From Eubacterium sp. (GTDB taxonomy: Bacteria; Bacillota; Clostridia; Peptostreptococcales; Anaerovoracaceae), in assembly GCA_017533915.1 (NCBI GenBank), contig JAFWHX010000007.1:1-38401 (forward strand): a stretch of DNA of 38,401 nucleotides, given 5' to 3'. Made by a program: the position numbers and the translations under genes. Below, piece by piece: positions 1-8,673 of this stretch. Numbering within the stretch: the first letter of the stretch is position 1; the number at the start of each line of letters is the position of its first letter. The notes under the pieces are model-generated. The model saw nothing but the letters and a program-made list of their open reading frames with translations, ran no database searches and was not told where the DNA came from.

Positions 1-303
1 AGAATAGATTTCCTTTACTGCATCCTCATTTGAAATATCGCTTTCTAAGACAAGATACTCCGCATCCATTTCCTTGAGTTTGCTTTCTACCACCTCTGCC
101 GTTCCCGCATTTGCTCCGTAGTATCTGTCTGCACCATTTTTGTCCATCTTGGATGCATCAAACGTCCTGAAGATTTTCTTATATACTAAGATAACCTTTG
201 CTCCTTCACGAGCAAAAGCCAATGCTGTCGCTGCTCCAATTCCCCACGGATTATTTGCTCCTGTAATAATAGCTACTCTATCATTTAGTCCATAATCAAC
301 CAT
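1..303 (-). CDS. Short-chain dehydrogenase/reductase (SDR), N-terminal part
   Basis: The gene enters from the left edge; only the first 101 codons are inside. Seen: an ATG at 303 preceded by AGAGGTG, then a Rossmann start with TG (residues 14-15) and GIG (21-23), a glycine-rich NAD(P)-binding loop of the SDR superfamily with two extra residues compared with the usual TGxxxGIG. Family knowledge: NAD(P)H-dependent oxidoreductases of the FabG-like type. Substrate and active-site Ser-Tyr-Lys lie outside the window, so the reaction cannot be named. Codon use looks more AT-rich than in the core genes to the right, so it may have a different history. Confidence 0.8.
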   Translation of the reverse strand, partial: MVDYGLNDRVAIITGANNPWGIGAATALAFAREGAKVILVYKKIFRTFDASKMDKNGADRYYGANAGTAEVVESKLKEMDAEYLVLESDISNEDAVKEIYS

Positions 304-701
304 ATCGTTCACCTCTGCAAATCCCGATTTGCTTAATTCATTATACCATCAAATCACATCAAAGTCCGATAAGCAAAGAAATAACAAGATACACGCTTTC
401 GATCTCCGGGTGAAAATGGCTCATTTTAGACCTATAAGCAGCTGTTTTGTGCTCCAGAAACAGTAATATACAACAAGATATGACACATTACACTATGCAA
501 GTTACACAAAGAAACAAAAAGATACGCATCTTCCGACCTTCGGTTTATACACCCGAACAGTATGAAAAAAAGCCTACAATCATTGAAATTTAGTTATTTC
601 AACGCTTCCAGCGTTCACTCATCCGATTTTGCCTGACTTGATACGACTTGATACAGACTTGATATTTTCCCACTTTCTGCCATTTTACTGACCAGGCCTC
701 A
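304..701. other. Intergenic region without a gene
   Basis: About 400 bases between the SDR gene and the tRNA operon terminator. It holds a possible -10 box (TATAAT on the minus strand, 340-345) for the SDR gene, and three closely spaced copies of GACTTGATA at 635-643, 645-653 and 656-664. No convincing reading frame was seen. Confidence 0.5.
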
Positions 702-749
702 GAAAAAGCAAATCGCTGAAGCCTTGTATTTTCAAAGACTTCAGCGATT
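702..749 (-). terminator. Rho-independent terminator of the tRNA operon
   Basis: An 11-bp perfect stem (711-721 with 739-749, AATCGCTGAAG / CTTCAGCGATT) with a 17-nt loop is followed on the minus strand by a T-run (TGCTTTTTCT). It starts 7 nt after the encoded CCA of tRNA-Met. Confidence 0.8.
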
Positions 750-755
750 CATGTT

Positions 756-831
756 TGGTTGCGGGGGAAGGACTCGAACCTACGACCTCCGGGTTATGAG
801 CCCGGCAAGCTACCAACTGCTCCACCCCGCG
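756..831 (-). tRNA. Initiator tRNA-fMet (CAT)
   Basis: A full cloverleaf on the minus strand with anticodon CAT and encoded CCA. Initiator marks are visible: the first base C faces A72 (no Watson-Crick pair at the top of the acceptor stem), and the anticodon stem carries three G-C pairs (GGG/CCC). One T-stem position is a T-T mismatch. It is the last gene of the Asn-Leu-fMet tRNA operon. Confidence 0.95.
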
Positions 832-848
832 ATATTGAATTGTTCCTA

Positions 849-936
849 TGGTGCCGGCGACCGGGGTCGAACCGGTACGGTCGCAATGACCATAGGATTT
901 TAAGTCCTACGTGTCTGCCAATTCCACCACGCCGGC
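849..936 (-). tRNA. tRNA-Leu (TAA)
   Basis: Class II tRNA of 88 nt with long variable arm. Anticodon TAA lies in the loop of an AGGA/TCCT stem; acceptor GCCGGC pairs with GCCGGC; CCA is encoded. Lies 17 nt from the flanking tRNA-fMet. Confidence 0.95.
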
Positions 937-942
937 AAAAAA

Positions 943-1017
943 TGGCGCCCCGAGTAGGGCTCGAACCTACAACCTACCGGTTAACAGCCGGTTGCTCTAC
1001 CATTGAGCTATCGAGGC
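943..1017 (-). tRNA. tRNA-Asn (GTT)
   Basis: 75-nt cloverleaf with acceptor GCCTCGA pairing with TCGGGGC (one G-T pair), anticodon GTT, T-arm GTAGG-TTCGAGC-CCTAC, discriminator G and encoded CCA. First gene of the tRNA operon. Confidence 0.95.
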
Positions 1018-1050
1018 GCACCAAGCCGCGTTTCTTTCAGCGACTTGATT

Positions 1051-1080
1051 ATTATATATCAAAGCCCCGATATGTGTCAA
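1051..1080 (-). promoter_or_regulatory. Sigma-70-type promoter of the tRNA operon
   Basis: On the minus strand TTGACA (1075-1080) and TATAAT (1051-1056) are separated by 18 nt, 33 nt upstream of tRNA-Asn. Both hexamers match consensus. Confidence 0.85.
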
Positions 1081-1102
1081 GGGTTTGCAGCCATTATATT
1101 TC

Positions 1103-1134
1103 AATAAAAAACCGGGACTTTTTTATGTCCCGGT
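1103..1134 (-). terminator. Rho-independent terminator
   Basis: Stem ACCGGGAC/GTCCCGGT (1111-1118 with 1127-1134), 8-nt loop, followed on the minus strand by TTTTTATT. It insulates the tRNA promoter from read-through from the TPR gene side. Confidence 0.8.
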
Positions 1135-1564
1135 ATATGTTCAGTTTTCATATGTGATCTGATCTTTATGCAATCCCTACAACGATAGGGCTCTACGAAT
1201 ATATCAAATTGATAATCAGATTCATCTTGTTATAACCGCTGATCAGATCTCTTTGTTGGGCATGAGATCATGCCCACATATGTCTCCTGGACTTATATGC
1301 AGTCTGTATGCTGGCAATGGTCTCATCTCCTTTCCTTTCTGATCTTATCTGGTTACGTTTTTGCGGCCCCCTTCTTCTGCCGCATCTATGTCTTTCTCTC
1401 TGTTTTCATCTTCATTATAGCGCCTTAAAAGCGAATGTCAATACCCTTTTTCAAAATATTCTGACAATTTTGAAAATTAATTTACACTTGCTATTCAAGA
1501 AGCAACCACACTTAGTATCCAGGAAAAACTCATCCCCACATCGAACACAAGGTTTTCATTTACA
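1135..1564. other. Intergenic region without a gene
   Basis: About 430 bases between two minus-strand terminators. A perfect inverted repeat (TGGGCATGA/TCATGCCCA, 2-nt centre, 1257-1276) is the only structure noticed; it has no T-run and could be an operator or nothing. No supported reading frame. Confidence 0.4.
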
Positions 1565-1595
1565 CAAAAAAAGATGGCTACTGAAGGCCATCTTT
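1565..1595 (-). terminator. Terminator at the end of the TPR gene
   Basis: A 9-bp stem AAAGATGGC/GCCATCTTT (1570-1578 with 1587-1595) overlaps the TPR stop codon at 1578-1580 and is followed on the minus strand by a T-rich tract (TTTTTTTGTG). It probably ends the long transcript carrying argS and its followers. Confidence 0.8.
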
Positions 1596-2699
1596 CTCTG
1601 ATTCTTTTTCTATCTGGTCAAGCCTTCGGTTTTGTTCGACAAGCTCGATCTTATCACGGTACTTTCTGGCTTTGACGTCGTCGCCCGACTCTTCATAAAG
1701 CTCTGCCAGCTCATTCATTGCATCTGTGTTCGACGGCGAATACCTCAGGCAAGTGACAAAGTGCCTCTCGGCTTCCTTCGGATTGCCTCCCGCTCTGTAC
1801 GCTATCCCGAGGTAATACCACATCGGCCAGTATGTGCTGAACCTGTTGTCGCGCGTGTACGGCTCGAGCTCGATCACACCTCTGTCATACCTGCCGGCGC
1901 AGATGTCGTTGATCCCCTCCTCGATCCTGCATGGGTCTTCCAGATTCGTCAAAACCTCCGCGACTTCAGCACGAAGCTCGGCTGTCTCTCTGATCTCCGC
2001 GTCTTCTTCAACAGATTTTTCAGCTGCGGAACCTGCATCCCTGCTTCTGGCGTCATCAGTAGATCCCTCACCTGCAGCATGCACAGCATTCATAGATGTA
2101 CGCATGAATTCCTCGAATGTCAGCTTCGCCTTTGTGTACAATCCCAGATTCAGATATGCATATCCGAGGAAATAATATCCCTTATCAAAATCCGGATGTT
2201 TTATCGTCAGCTGCTCGAACATTCTGAGCGATTCAGCCTTGAATGTCCCTATATAATCCTCTCCGTCCCCGTTCTCATATGCATCTTTGCACGCGCGTGC
2301 ATACAGGAACAAAGCGTCCTGCGAATCAGGCGCGATCTGGAGTGCTGCTCTGAACCAGATGCACGCATTTTCCGGATCGCTGTCCTGGGCAGCTTTGACA
2401 CCCTCATTGAGAAGAGGCTTCTCAAAGTCGTGCGGGAATGTTTTGTCTATGTAAGCCAGATAATTGTCGTGATATCTGAAAGACCTATCACACCCGATCA
2501 CATACGCCATATTGCTCGCGATCATCAGTGTCGAAGTCGCTCCGCCTGTGATCTGCTCCGCCTTGAAAGGAATCGGGACACCCTTCAGGATATCCTCGAC
2601 ATCCGCTTTTTTCAGATATTCATCTGACAGTTCATCGAACAGCATCTTATCAAGATGATGAACGAGATACTCTCCTACTTTATCGATCTTCTGTTCCAT
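1578..2699 (-). CDS. TPR-repeat protein of unknown partner
   Basis: Two blocks of tetratricopeptide-like repeats are visible: one in the middle (ENACIWFRAALQIAPDSQDAL..., then DKGYYFLGYAYLNLGLYTKA) and one at the C-terminus (STYWPMWYYLGIAYRAGGNP, then TDAMNELAELYEESGDDVKA). They are separated by an acidic Ala/Glu-rich linker. TPRs form alpha-helical scaffolds for protein contacts; no enzymatic domain, signal peptide or membrane segment was seen. Start is uncertain: the frame extends to a TTG at 2816, but the first 39 residues look like non-coding sequence, and the ATG at 2699 gives a more natural N-terminus (MEQKIDKVGEYL). Neither start has a strong ribosome binding site. It follows the radical SAM gene and is the last gene before a terminator. 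Confidence 0.7.
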   Translation of the reverse strand: MEQKIDKVGEYLVHHLDKMLFDELSDEYLKKADVEDILKGVPIPFKAEQITGGATSTLMIASNMAYVIGCDRSFRYHDNYLAYIDKTFPHDFEKPLLNEGVKAAQDSDPENACIWFRAALQIAPDSQDALFLYARACKDAYENGDGEDYIGTFKAESLRMFEQLTIKHPDFDKGYYFLGYAYLNLGLYTKAKLTFEEFMRTSMNAVHAAGEGSTDDARSRDAGSAAEKSVEEDAEIRETAELRAEVAEVLTNLEDPCRIEEGINDICAGRYDRGVIELEPYTRDNRFSTYWPMWYYLGIAYRAGGNPKEAERHFVTCLRYSPSNTDAMNELAELYEESGDDVKARKYRDKIELVEQNRRLDQIEKESEKDGLQ

Positions 2700-2837
2700 A
2701 TCTTCTGAATCAGTTATCTGAGATCTACTACTATCCTGTAATCGTTGATTATACAGTACGTCCGCATTCTCTGACAGCGGCATATGTAATCCAGCTGTAT
2801 CCTGCGATCGTGTCAACTCTAATTCAGCTGCATCTCG

Positions 2838-3710
2838 CTACAGAGCTCTGAATCTCTCGTCTTTCAGCATTCCGCTGTCTTTCATGGCATTCCTGAGCTG
2901 TGCCAGCATGCGTTCTTTATCGTCCGGCAGATTTCCGCGGAGCGACAGGTAATTGCTGGCGTGGTTGCTCCTGAACACACATGGCTTCACCGGATCGGCG
3001 TTCTCCAGCATGAGATACGTTTCAGCTACCACTTCTTCCGGCGAAAGGAGCTCAAACTCCCCTTCCCGTATCTGCCTTGCTATCTCCGTCCTCGGATCCA
3101 GCATCAAAGTAAGCAGCGCCACATATGAAGCTCCCATCTCTGTTATCATGGTGCCTGTATTTACAGCATGATCGCGCCAGCCTGCCTTTCCGTCAAGACC
3201 GGAAATAAAAGTCACAGATGTCTTGATGCCTGATGATTCCAGAGTCTGTACGGCCGCGATGATCTCTTCGCGGGTCGAGCCCTTCCGGATCGCTTTAAGC
3301 ACCGCCGGATCACCGGATTCTGCGCCTAGATATACCATCTTCATGCCGTGCTCCGCGAGCATGCTCAGCTCTTCTGGCGTTTTCGCGAGCACATCGATCG
3401 TGTTTCCATATACGTTCACACGCTCACACTCCGGAAACAGCGTATATATCTTATCCAGGATCCGCACCAGCCTGTCCGATGACAGACAGAGCGCGTCGCC
3501 GTCGCAGAGGAATACCCTGTCCACATATGAATACATGGCGCGGGCTTCTTCCAGATCTTTGAACACCTCAGCCTCATCCCGCACACGGAACTGCTTATCG
3601 ATGTACATGCTGCAGAATGTGCATGAGTTGTGCGAGCATCCGATCGTCACCTGAACCAGCAGGCTGTAGGCCTCACTTGGCGGCCTGTATATCATTCCTT
3701 CGTAGCGCAT
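2838..3710 (-). CDS. Radical SAM protein with CX4CX2C cluster motif
   Basis: A 290-residue protein with cysteines 25, 30 and 33 (GCSHNSCTFC), spaced CX4CX2C instead of the classical CX3CX2C. This spacing belongs to a recurrent Bacillota radical SAM family of unknown reaction. Radical SAM proteins bind a 4Fe-4S cluster and cleave S-adenosylmethionine to start radical chemistry. Further TIM-barrel signs: YGNTIDVLAKT and VYLGAESGDPAVLKAIRKG, the latter typical of Elp3/HemN-like radical SAM cores. No extra Fe-S or B12 domain is visible. ATG at 3710 has GAGAGG just upstream. It lies between argS and the TPR gene. Confidence 0.8.
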   Translation of the reverse strand: MRYEGMIYRPPSEAYSLLVQVTIGCSHNSCTFCSMYIDKQFRVRDEAEVFKDLEEARAMYSYVDRVFLCDGDALCLSSDRLVRILDKIYTLFPECERVNVYGNTIDVLAKTPEELSMLAEHGMKMVYLGAESGDPAVLKAIRKGSTREEIIAAVQTLESSGIKTSVTFISGLDGKAGWRDHAVNTGTMITEMGASYVALLTLMLDPRTEIARQIREGEFELLSPEEVVAETYLMLENADPVKPCVFRSNHASNYLSLRGNLPDDKERMLAQLRNAMKDSGMLKDERFRAL

Positions 3711-3802
3711 AGTCCTCTCTCATAAATTCTTCAGAACGTGTCTTTTGTAGCTGTCCTGATAAAGATACTCCGGAGCGATCCCTGAATGCACGGCAGAACA
3801 CT

Positions 3803-5548
3803 CTACATACGGTCAGGCGCTGCGATACCGAGAAGTCCAAGTCCTGTCTTTATCACATTCTTGGCTGCTATCGTAAGAGCGACCTTCGCCAGCTTCTCAT
3901 CCTCGTTGTCCACCAGTATGTGTTCGTCGTGGTAGAACCTGTTGTAGCTCTGCGCGATGTCTATAATATGCCGCGTAACTATCGAAGGCTCATACTTGTA
4001 AGCCGCGTCTCTGATGACCTCCGGGAATGCGTAGATGAGCTTTACGAGCTCATACGCATTTTCACCTGAGATATATGACATGTCCAGAGCGTTGATGTTC
4101 TGAGCTTTCGCGACGACATCGTCCCCGGCCTTTCTGAGAACGCTCGCGCATCTTGCGTGTGTGTACTGTACGTAAGGCCCGGTCTCTCCGTCAAAGTTCA
4201 GTACCTTGTCCCATGTGAACGTGTAGTCTTTGATCCTGTTATTTGAGAGCTCCTGGAATTTTACCGCGCCGATACCGACTTCCTTGGCGATCTCGTTTAC
4301 GTGTTCTTCTGTCGCGTCAGGGTTCTTCTCACGGATGATCTCCCTGGTCTTGTCGATCGCATTGTTCAATACATCCTCGAGGAACACTACGTTTCCGCCT
4401 CTTGTAGACAGGATCTGGCCGTTCTCGAGGCTGACCATGCCGAACGGGACGTGGATGCAGTCCTCTTCCCACTCATACCCGAGGAGCTTGAGGATCATCT
4501 TAAGCTGCTTGAAGTAGAGGTTTTGCTGGGTGGCGACGACGTAGATATTCTTGTAGAAGTCATAGTGCTCTTTGCGGTACACCGCAGTCGCGATGTCACG
4601 CGTGCAGTAGAGCGTCGAGCCGTCGGATTTGGTGATGAGTGCTGTGCCGAGACCGTAATCCTCAAGGTCTACGACGTTAGCACCTCTCGACTCATGCATC
4701 AGGCCCTTATCGTGCAGCTCGTCGATGAAGCGCTGCATCTTGTCAGAGTAGAAACTCTCACCGTCGTACTCGTCAAAACTTATCCCAAGCATATCGTAAA
4801 CACGGTTGAATTCCTTGAGCGAAAGATCGCTGAACCACTTCCAGAGTCTGACCTCCTCCTCTTCACCGGCTTCCAGCTTGACAAATGCCTCTCTCGCCTG
4901 GTCGTCGAGCGACGGATCGTTCTCGGCCTCTTTATGGAACTTGGTGTAGAGGTAGAGCAGGTATTTGATCGGGTCCTTCTCGAGCTCGTCAGCATTGCCC
5001 CACTTCTTGTACGCTACGATCATCTTGCCGAACTGTGTGCCGTAGTCGCCAAGATGATTCAGCCTTACCACCTTGTATCCGAGCTCATCATAGAGCCTGT
5101 AGATCGAATCACCGATTATCGTCGTCCTGATGTGGCCGATGTGGAAAGGCTTCGCGATGTTAGGGGAAGAATACTCGACGATTACAGTTTTGCCCTCACC
5201 TTCGTCTGACTTTCCAAAGTCAGGATCGAGCGCTGCGTCGAGGGTGATACCGGACAGCTCCTCTTTGGAGACGAACATATTCACATACGCGTTCACCTGC
5301 TCGACTTTCTCGAACAAAGCCTCCTCTTCGATGCCCGCCGCAATATCTTTCGCGATCAGCGGCGGCGCCTTTCTTAACGTCCTCGCGAGCTTGAAGCATG
5401 GAAACGCATAGTCCCCGTTCGCCTTGTCCTGCGGGATCTCGATCATACTTTTTATCTCATCCATGCTGAGACTGCCCTCAGCATCATTCAGAAGACTGTC
5501 AAGCTGCCCCGCCAGTATCTCAGCGATTTTCTCTTTAATGTCGATCAT
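3803..5548 (-). CDS. argS: Arginyl-tRNA synthetase
   Basis: Class I aminoacyl-tRNA synthetase charging tRNA-Arg with arginine in the cytoplasm. Seen: N-terminal Arg-S additional domain, HIGH at residues 136-139 (SPNIAKPFHIGHIRTT), the KMSKS-region equivalent LSTRGGNVV typical of ArgRS, and a C-terminal DALR anticodon-binding domain (TGPYVQYTHARCASV through YNRFYHDEHILV). Length 581 is normal. The frame is open to 5581, but the ATG at 5548 has a strong AAGGAG site 7 nt upstream and starts the conserved MIDIKEKIAEI, so it was chosen. It begins 29 nt after the DUF523 stop codon, suggesting co-transcription. Confidence 0.95.
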   Translation of the reverse strand: MIDIKEKIAEILAGQLDSLLNDAEGSLSMDEIKSMIEIPQDKANGDYAFPCFKLARTLRKAPPLIAKDIAAGIEEEALFEKVEQVNAYVNMFVSKEELSGITLDAALDPDFGKSDEGEGKTVIVEYSSPNIAKPFHIGHIRTTIIGDSIYRLYDELGYKVVRLNHLGDYGTQFGKMIVAYKKWGNADELEKDPIKYLLYLYTKFHKEAENDPSLDDQAREAFVKLEAGEEEEVRLWKWFSDLSLKEFNRVYDMLGISFDEYDGESFYSDKMQRFIDELHDKGLMHESRGANVVDLEDYGLGTALITKSDGSTLYCTRDIATAVYRKEHYDFYKNIYVVATQQNLYFKQLKMILKLLGYEWEEDCIHVPFGMVSLENGQILSTRGGNVVFLEDVLNNAIDKTREIIREKNPDATEEHVNEIAKEVGIGAVKFQELSNNRIKDYTFTWDKVLNFDGETGPYVQYTHARCASVLRKAGDDVVAKAQNINALDMSYISGENAYELVKLIYAFPEVIRDAAYKYEPSIVTRHIIDIAQSYNRFYHDEHILVDNEDEKLAKVALTIAAKNVIKTGLGLLGIAAPDRM

Positions 5549-5577
5549 CTTTCTTCTCCTTAATATCGTCAAAATCG

Positions 5578-6180
5578 TCATTTTGTATTCATAGCAAATG
5601 AACTGATATCATTCTCTGTTATAACCTTTATGCCGCGATCTTTCAGCATCCTGGCAAACACCCCGTCACCATCAGTAAGTGTTCCTGTGAAAGTCCCGTC
5701 ATAAATGCAGCCTGAACCGCATGACGGGCTGTTCGCCTTCAATATCGCCAGCTCCGGTATCTCCGGATCCTCAGATCTCACATCATGAGCGTTTTCCCCA
5801 TCTGTACTGTCTTTGGATCCCGGCCCAGTTATTTCTGAACCCGTATCATTATCAGGCATCTTGCACGCCGCGCAGACCTTCTTCATACAGATCTCAGCAC
5901 CGCGCAGGAAGTACTCTGTCACATCCCTGCCGTCGCGGTCTATTATACGAATAGCATCTGGATCTGCATCTGTTTCAGATGCCTTTACCTGCTTCTCTTC
6001 AGCCGAGGACACCTTTACCTGCTCTGCAGGCGGCCTCGGCGCCTTCAGACCACCAGCTGTTTCAGGACACACGACAAGCACCTTGTGGCCTTCACAGAAA
6101 TCCTTCACGGCCTCGTTATCATTATTCCCGCCATTGTATTTGCAGTTGGCGCCCAGCAGGCACGCGCTTACTATGTACAT
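5578..6180 (-). CDS. DUF523 family protein with two acidic insertions
   Basis: Conserved DUF523 blocks are present: MYIVSACLLGANCKYNGG at the start, VVCPETAGGLKAPRPP (37-51), and AILKANSPSCGSGCIYDGTFTGTL (146-169). Conserved Cys 7, 13, 38, 154 and 158 suggest metal or cluster binding, but the family has no settled function as far as I know. At 200 residues it is longer than the usual roughly 150. Two inserts, about 54-75 and 107-141, are Ser/Asp/Glu-rich and look disordered. Lies between mutS2 (81-nt gap) and argS. A further Cys group (98, 103, 106) flanks the second insert. Confidence 0.8.
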   Translation of the reverse strand: MYIVSACLLGANCKYNGGNNDNEAVKDFCEGHKVLVVCPETAGGLKAPRPPAEQVKVSSAEEKQVKASETDADPDAIRIIDRDGRDVTEYFLRGAEICMKKVCAACKMPDNDTGSEITGPGSKDSTDGENAHDVRSEDPEIPELAILKANSPSCGSGCIYDGTFTGTLTDGDGVFARMLKDRGIKVITENDISSFAMNTK

Positions 6181-6261
6181 ATCTGTTCTGTTACCAAATC
6201 GAGTGTTGTTTTCAAAACGTTGTTACCGATTCGCAGTTTTGCTTCGTTTTGGCAGCAGCGA

Positions 6262-8673
6262 TCATCGCTTCAGGGTCACGACTGTCACGCCTTCCCCGCC
6301 TTCGTTGTATTCTCCAGGCCGGAAGGATGCCACGTGTTTGTTCTTCTTGAGCTCGCGGCGGATCCCGTCGCGGAGGATGCCTTCTCCTCTGCCATGTATT
6401 ATCACACAGGTCTCAAGCCTTGCCATCGCAGCATCGTCTATATATTTAGTGACTTCCATGAGAGCGTCGTCCAGATTCTCCCCGCGGACATCCTTCTCCA
6501 TTTTGATCGACATGGCTTTGCTCCGCATGAGGCCTGTCACCGAAGCGCGGGATCTTGTCTGCTGTTTTCTGGAATGGCGAACGACTGTAAGGTCGGCTGC
6601 GCTCACCTTCATCTTCATGGAGCCGACCGAGATCGTGAGGCTGCCCTTATCATCCGGAAGCGTCACGATCGTTCCTTCCTGGCCGAGCGGCACATACATC
6701 ACAGTATCGCCGATCTTGAGGTCTTCCACGTTCACCGGAGCGTCGTTCACCTGGCCGATCACGCGTTCCTGGTACTGTTTCTCTTTTTCGTTCAGCTTGT
6801 GTCTGCTCTCGGAAAAGCGGCGGTTACGCTCGCCAAGGCTCTCTTCGTGTGAGAGTTCCCTGAGCTCGCGTTTCACTTCGTCAGCAGTCTCGCCGGCTTC
6901 ACGTATTATCTCACGCGCTTCACGCCTGGCGTCGCGCATCATCTGCTCTTTCTTCTCGTTGAACGATCTCTCTTCTTCTTTGAACTTCCTGTGGGCTTCC
7001 TCCATCTCGGCGCGGAGCATTCCTGCCTCCTCGCGGTCGTGCTCAGCGTCAAAGCGATCCTTCTCGATACGGGTGATAACATTCTCAAATGCGAGATCGC
7101 CCTTCTCGATCAGATTCTCTGCACGGCCGATTATCTTGCCGGAAAGCCCGAGCTTCCTGGAGATCTCAAAGGCATTAGATTTCCCCGGGACTCCGGTAAG
7201 GAGCCTGTACGTCGGCGACAAAGTCTCGACATTGAACTCCATCGAAGCGTTCTCGACTCCATCAGTCGACAGCGCGTATTTCTTTATCTCATTGTAGTGT
7301 GTCGTAGCTATCACGTGCGCGCCGGCATTGTGCAGCTTCTCCAGTATTGCTACTCCCAATGCGGCTCCTTCCGTCGGGTCAGTCCCCGCCCCGAGCTCAT
7401 CGAGCAAAATCAGCACGTCCGGCCTTGCGCGTCCAACGATATACACTATATTCTTCATATGCGACGAGAAAGTAGAAAGACTTTGCTCTATACTCTGCTC
7501 ATCTCCTATATCGGCAAATACGTCCTCATAGACCGGGATAGTGCTCTGTGATGAAGCCGGGATGTGGAGCCCCGAAAGCGCCATCAGCGTAAGGAGCCCG
7601 CACGTCTTCAATGTGACTGTCTTTCCGCCGGTGTTCGGGCCGGTGACGACAAGAGTCGTATATCCGGGACCGTCCTGACTCCCTTTGTACGGATGATCTA
7701 TATGGTCGCCGAGTTCGACTGTGATCGGAACTGCCTTATCCTGATCGAGGAGCGGATGCCTCGCAGACCTGAGCTTCAGCACGCCGTCCTCGTTCAGTGA
7801 CGGTTCTTCGCCTCTCATCCTGCATGAGAGCTTGCCTCTGGCCATGATGAAGTCGAGCTTTGTTATCAGATCCTGATTGTTGCAGATATCGTGATAGCAT
7901 GAGCCTACCCTGTCTGAGAGCTCCTGGAGTATCCGCGCGATCTCCGCCTCCTCCGAAAGCATGAGCTCTTTCAGCTCATTGTTCAGCTCGACTACGATCT
8001 GAGGCTCTATGAAAAGCGTAGCGCCTCCTTTTGACTGGTCGTGAACTATTCCGGGGAATTCTGACCTGTGTTCCTGCTTGACCGGTATTACGTACCTGCC
8101 GTCCCTGATCGTAACTATGCTGTCCTGAAGATACGACTGGTTGGACTGGCTGTTCACCATGTGGGCAAGCCTGGCCCGGATAGTTTCGTTCTGACGGATT
8201 ATAGCACGCCTTATGCGCCTGAGCTCCGGCGACGCGTCATCGGACATCTCATCCTCTGACAGTATGCATCTGTCGATATCGTCGGACAGCTCCTGATGAG
8301 GAACGATAAGCTCGGCAAGCGCCATAACGTGCGGCATCTCCGGAACGTCGCCCTTCAGGAACGAAAGCACCCTGACGGCAACTCTAAGATCATGGGCGAC
8401 AGCGATAAGGTTCTTCATGGAAAGACATCCGCCCTTCCTCGCGATACCCGCTGTGCCCTTGAGGTCGTGTATACCCTCTGTAGGGAGAGCCCCTTTACGC
8501 ACAATAAGGTCAACCGCTTCCGTGGTCGACCTTAATTCATCAGTGATATCCCTGATATCTCCGCCGGGAGAAAGCGCCTTTGCCATGCCCCGCGACATCT
8601 CGCATCCGCATTCTTCCCCGAGGAGCTCTTTAATTTTATTATATTCTAATACCTGTAAAGCCTTCTTGTTCAT
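6262..8673 (-). CDS. mutS2: MutS2 family ATPase/endonuclease
   Basis: 803 residues with the MutS-type core and clamp, Walker A TGPNTGGKT (about 344-352), Walker B LILLDELGAGTDPTEGAA, a long charged coiled coil (about 510-640), and a C-terminal Smr domain with HGRGEGILR. The mismatch-recognition domain of MutS is lacking, as expected for MutS2. Family knowledge: MutS2 limits recombination and, in Bacillus, binds collided ribosomes and helps rescue them; which applies here cannot be decided. Its ATG directly follows the zapA stop (TAGATG), so the two are translationally linked; zapA-mutS2 adjacency is common in Bacillota. Confidence 0.95.
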   Translation of the reverse strand: MNKKALQVLEYNKIKELLGEECGCEMSRGMAKALSPGGDIRDITDELRSTTEAVDLIVRKGALPTEGIHDLKGTAGIARKGGCLSMKNLIAVAHDLRVAVRVLSFLKGDVPEMPHVMALAELIVPHQELSDDIDRCILSEDEMSDDASPELRRIRRAIIRQNETIRARLAHMVNSQSNQSYLQDSIVTIRDGRYVIPVKQEHRSEFPGIVHDQSKGGATLFIEPQIVVELNNELKELMLSEEAEIARILQELSDRVGSCYHDICNNQDLITKLDFIMARGKLSCRMRGEEPSLNEDGVLKLRSARHPLLDQDKAVPITVELGDHIDHPYKGSQDGPGYTTLVVTGPNTGGKTVTLKTCGLLTLMALSGLHIPASSQSTIPVYEDVFADIGDEQSIEQSLSTFSSHMKNIVYIVGRARPDVLILLDELGAGTDPTEGAALGVAILEKLHNAGAHVIATTHYNEIKKYALSTDGVENASMEFNVETLSPTYRLLTGVPGKSNAFEISRKLGLSGKIIGRAENLIEKGDLAFENVITRIEKDRFDAEHDREEAGMLRAEMEEAHRKFKEEERSFNEKKEQMMRDARREAREIIREAGETADEVKRELRELSHEESLGERNRRFSESRHKLNEKEKQYQERVIGQVNDAPVNVEDLKIGDTVMYVPLGQEGTIVTLPDDKGSLTISVGSMKMKVSAADLTVVRHSRKQQTRSRASVTGLMRSKAMSIKMEKDVRGENLDDALMEVTKYIDDAAMARLETCVIIHGRGEGILRDGIRRELKKNKHVASFRPGEYNEGGEGVTVVTLKR

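Noticed and set aside
759-1157. Open frame across the tRNA cluster with proline/arginine-rich translation
   Set aside because: It reads antisense through three tRNA genes; such frames are typical artefacts.
4301-5209. Long plus-strand frames opposite argS, mutS2, murF and other genes
   Set aside because: They lie antisense to well-conserved genes, lack family features and ribosome binding sites.
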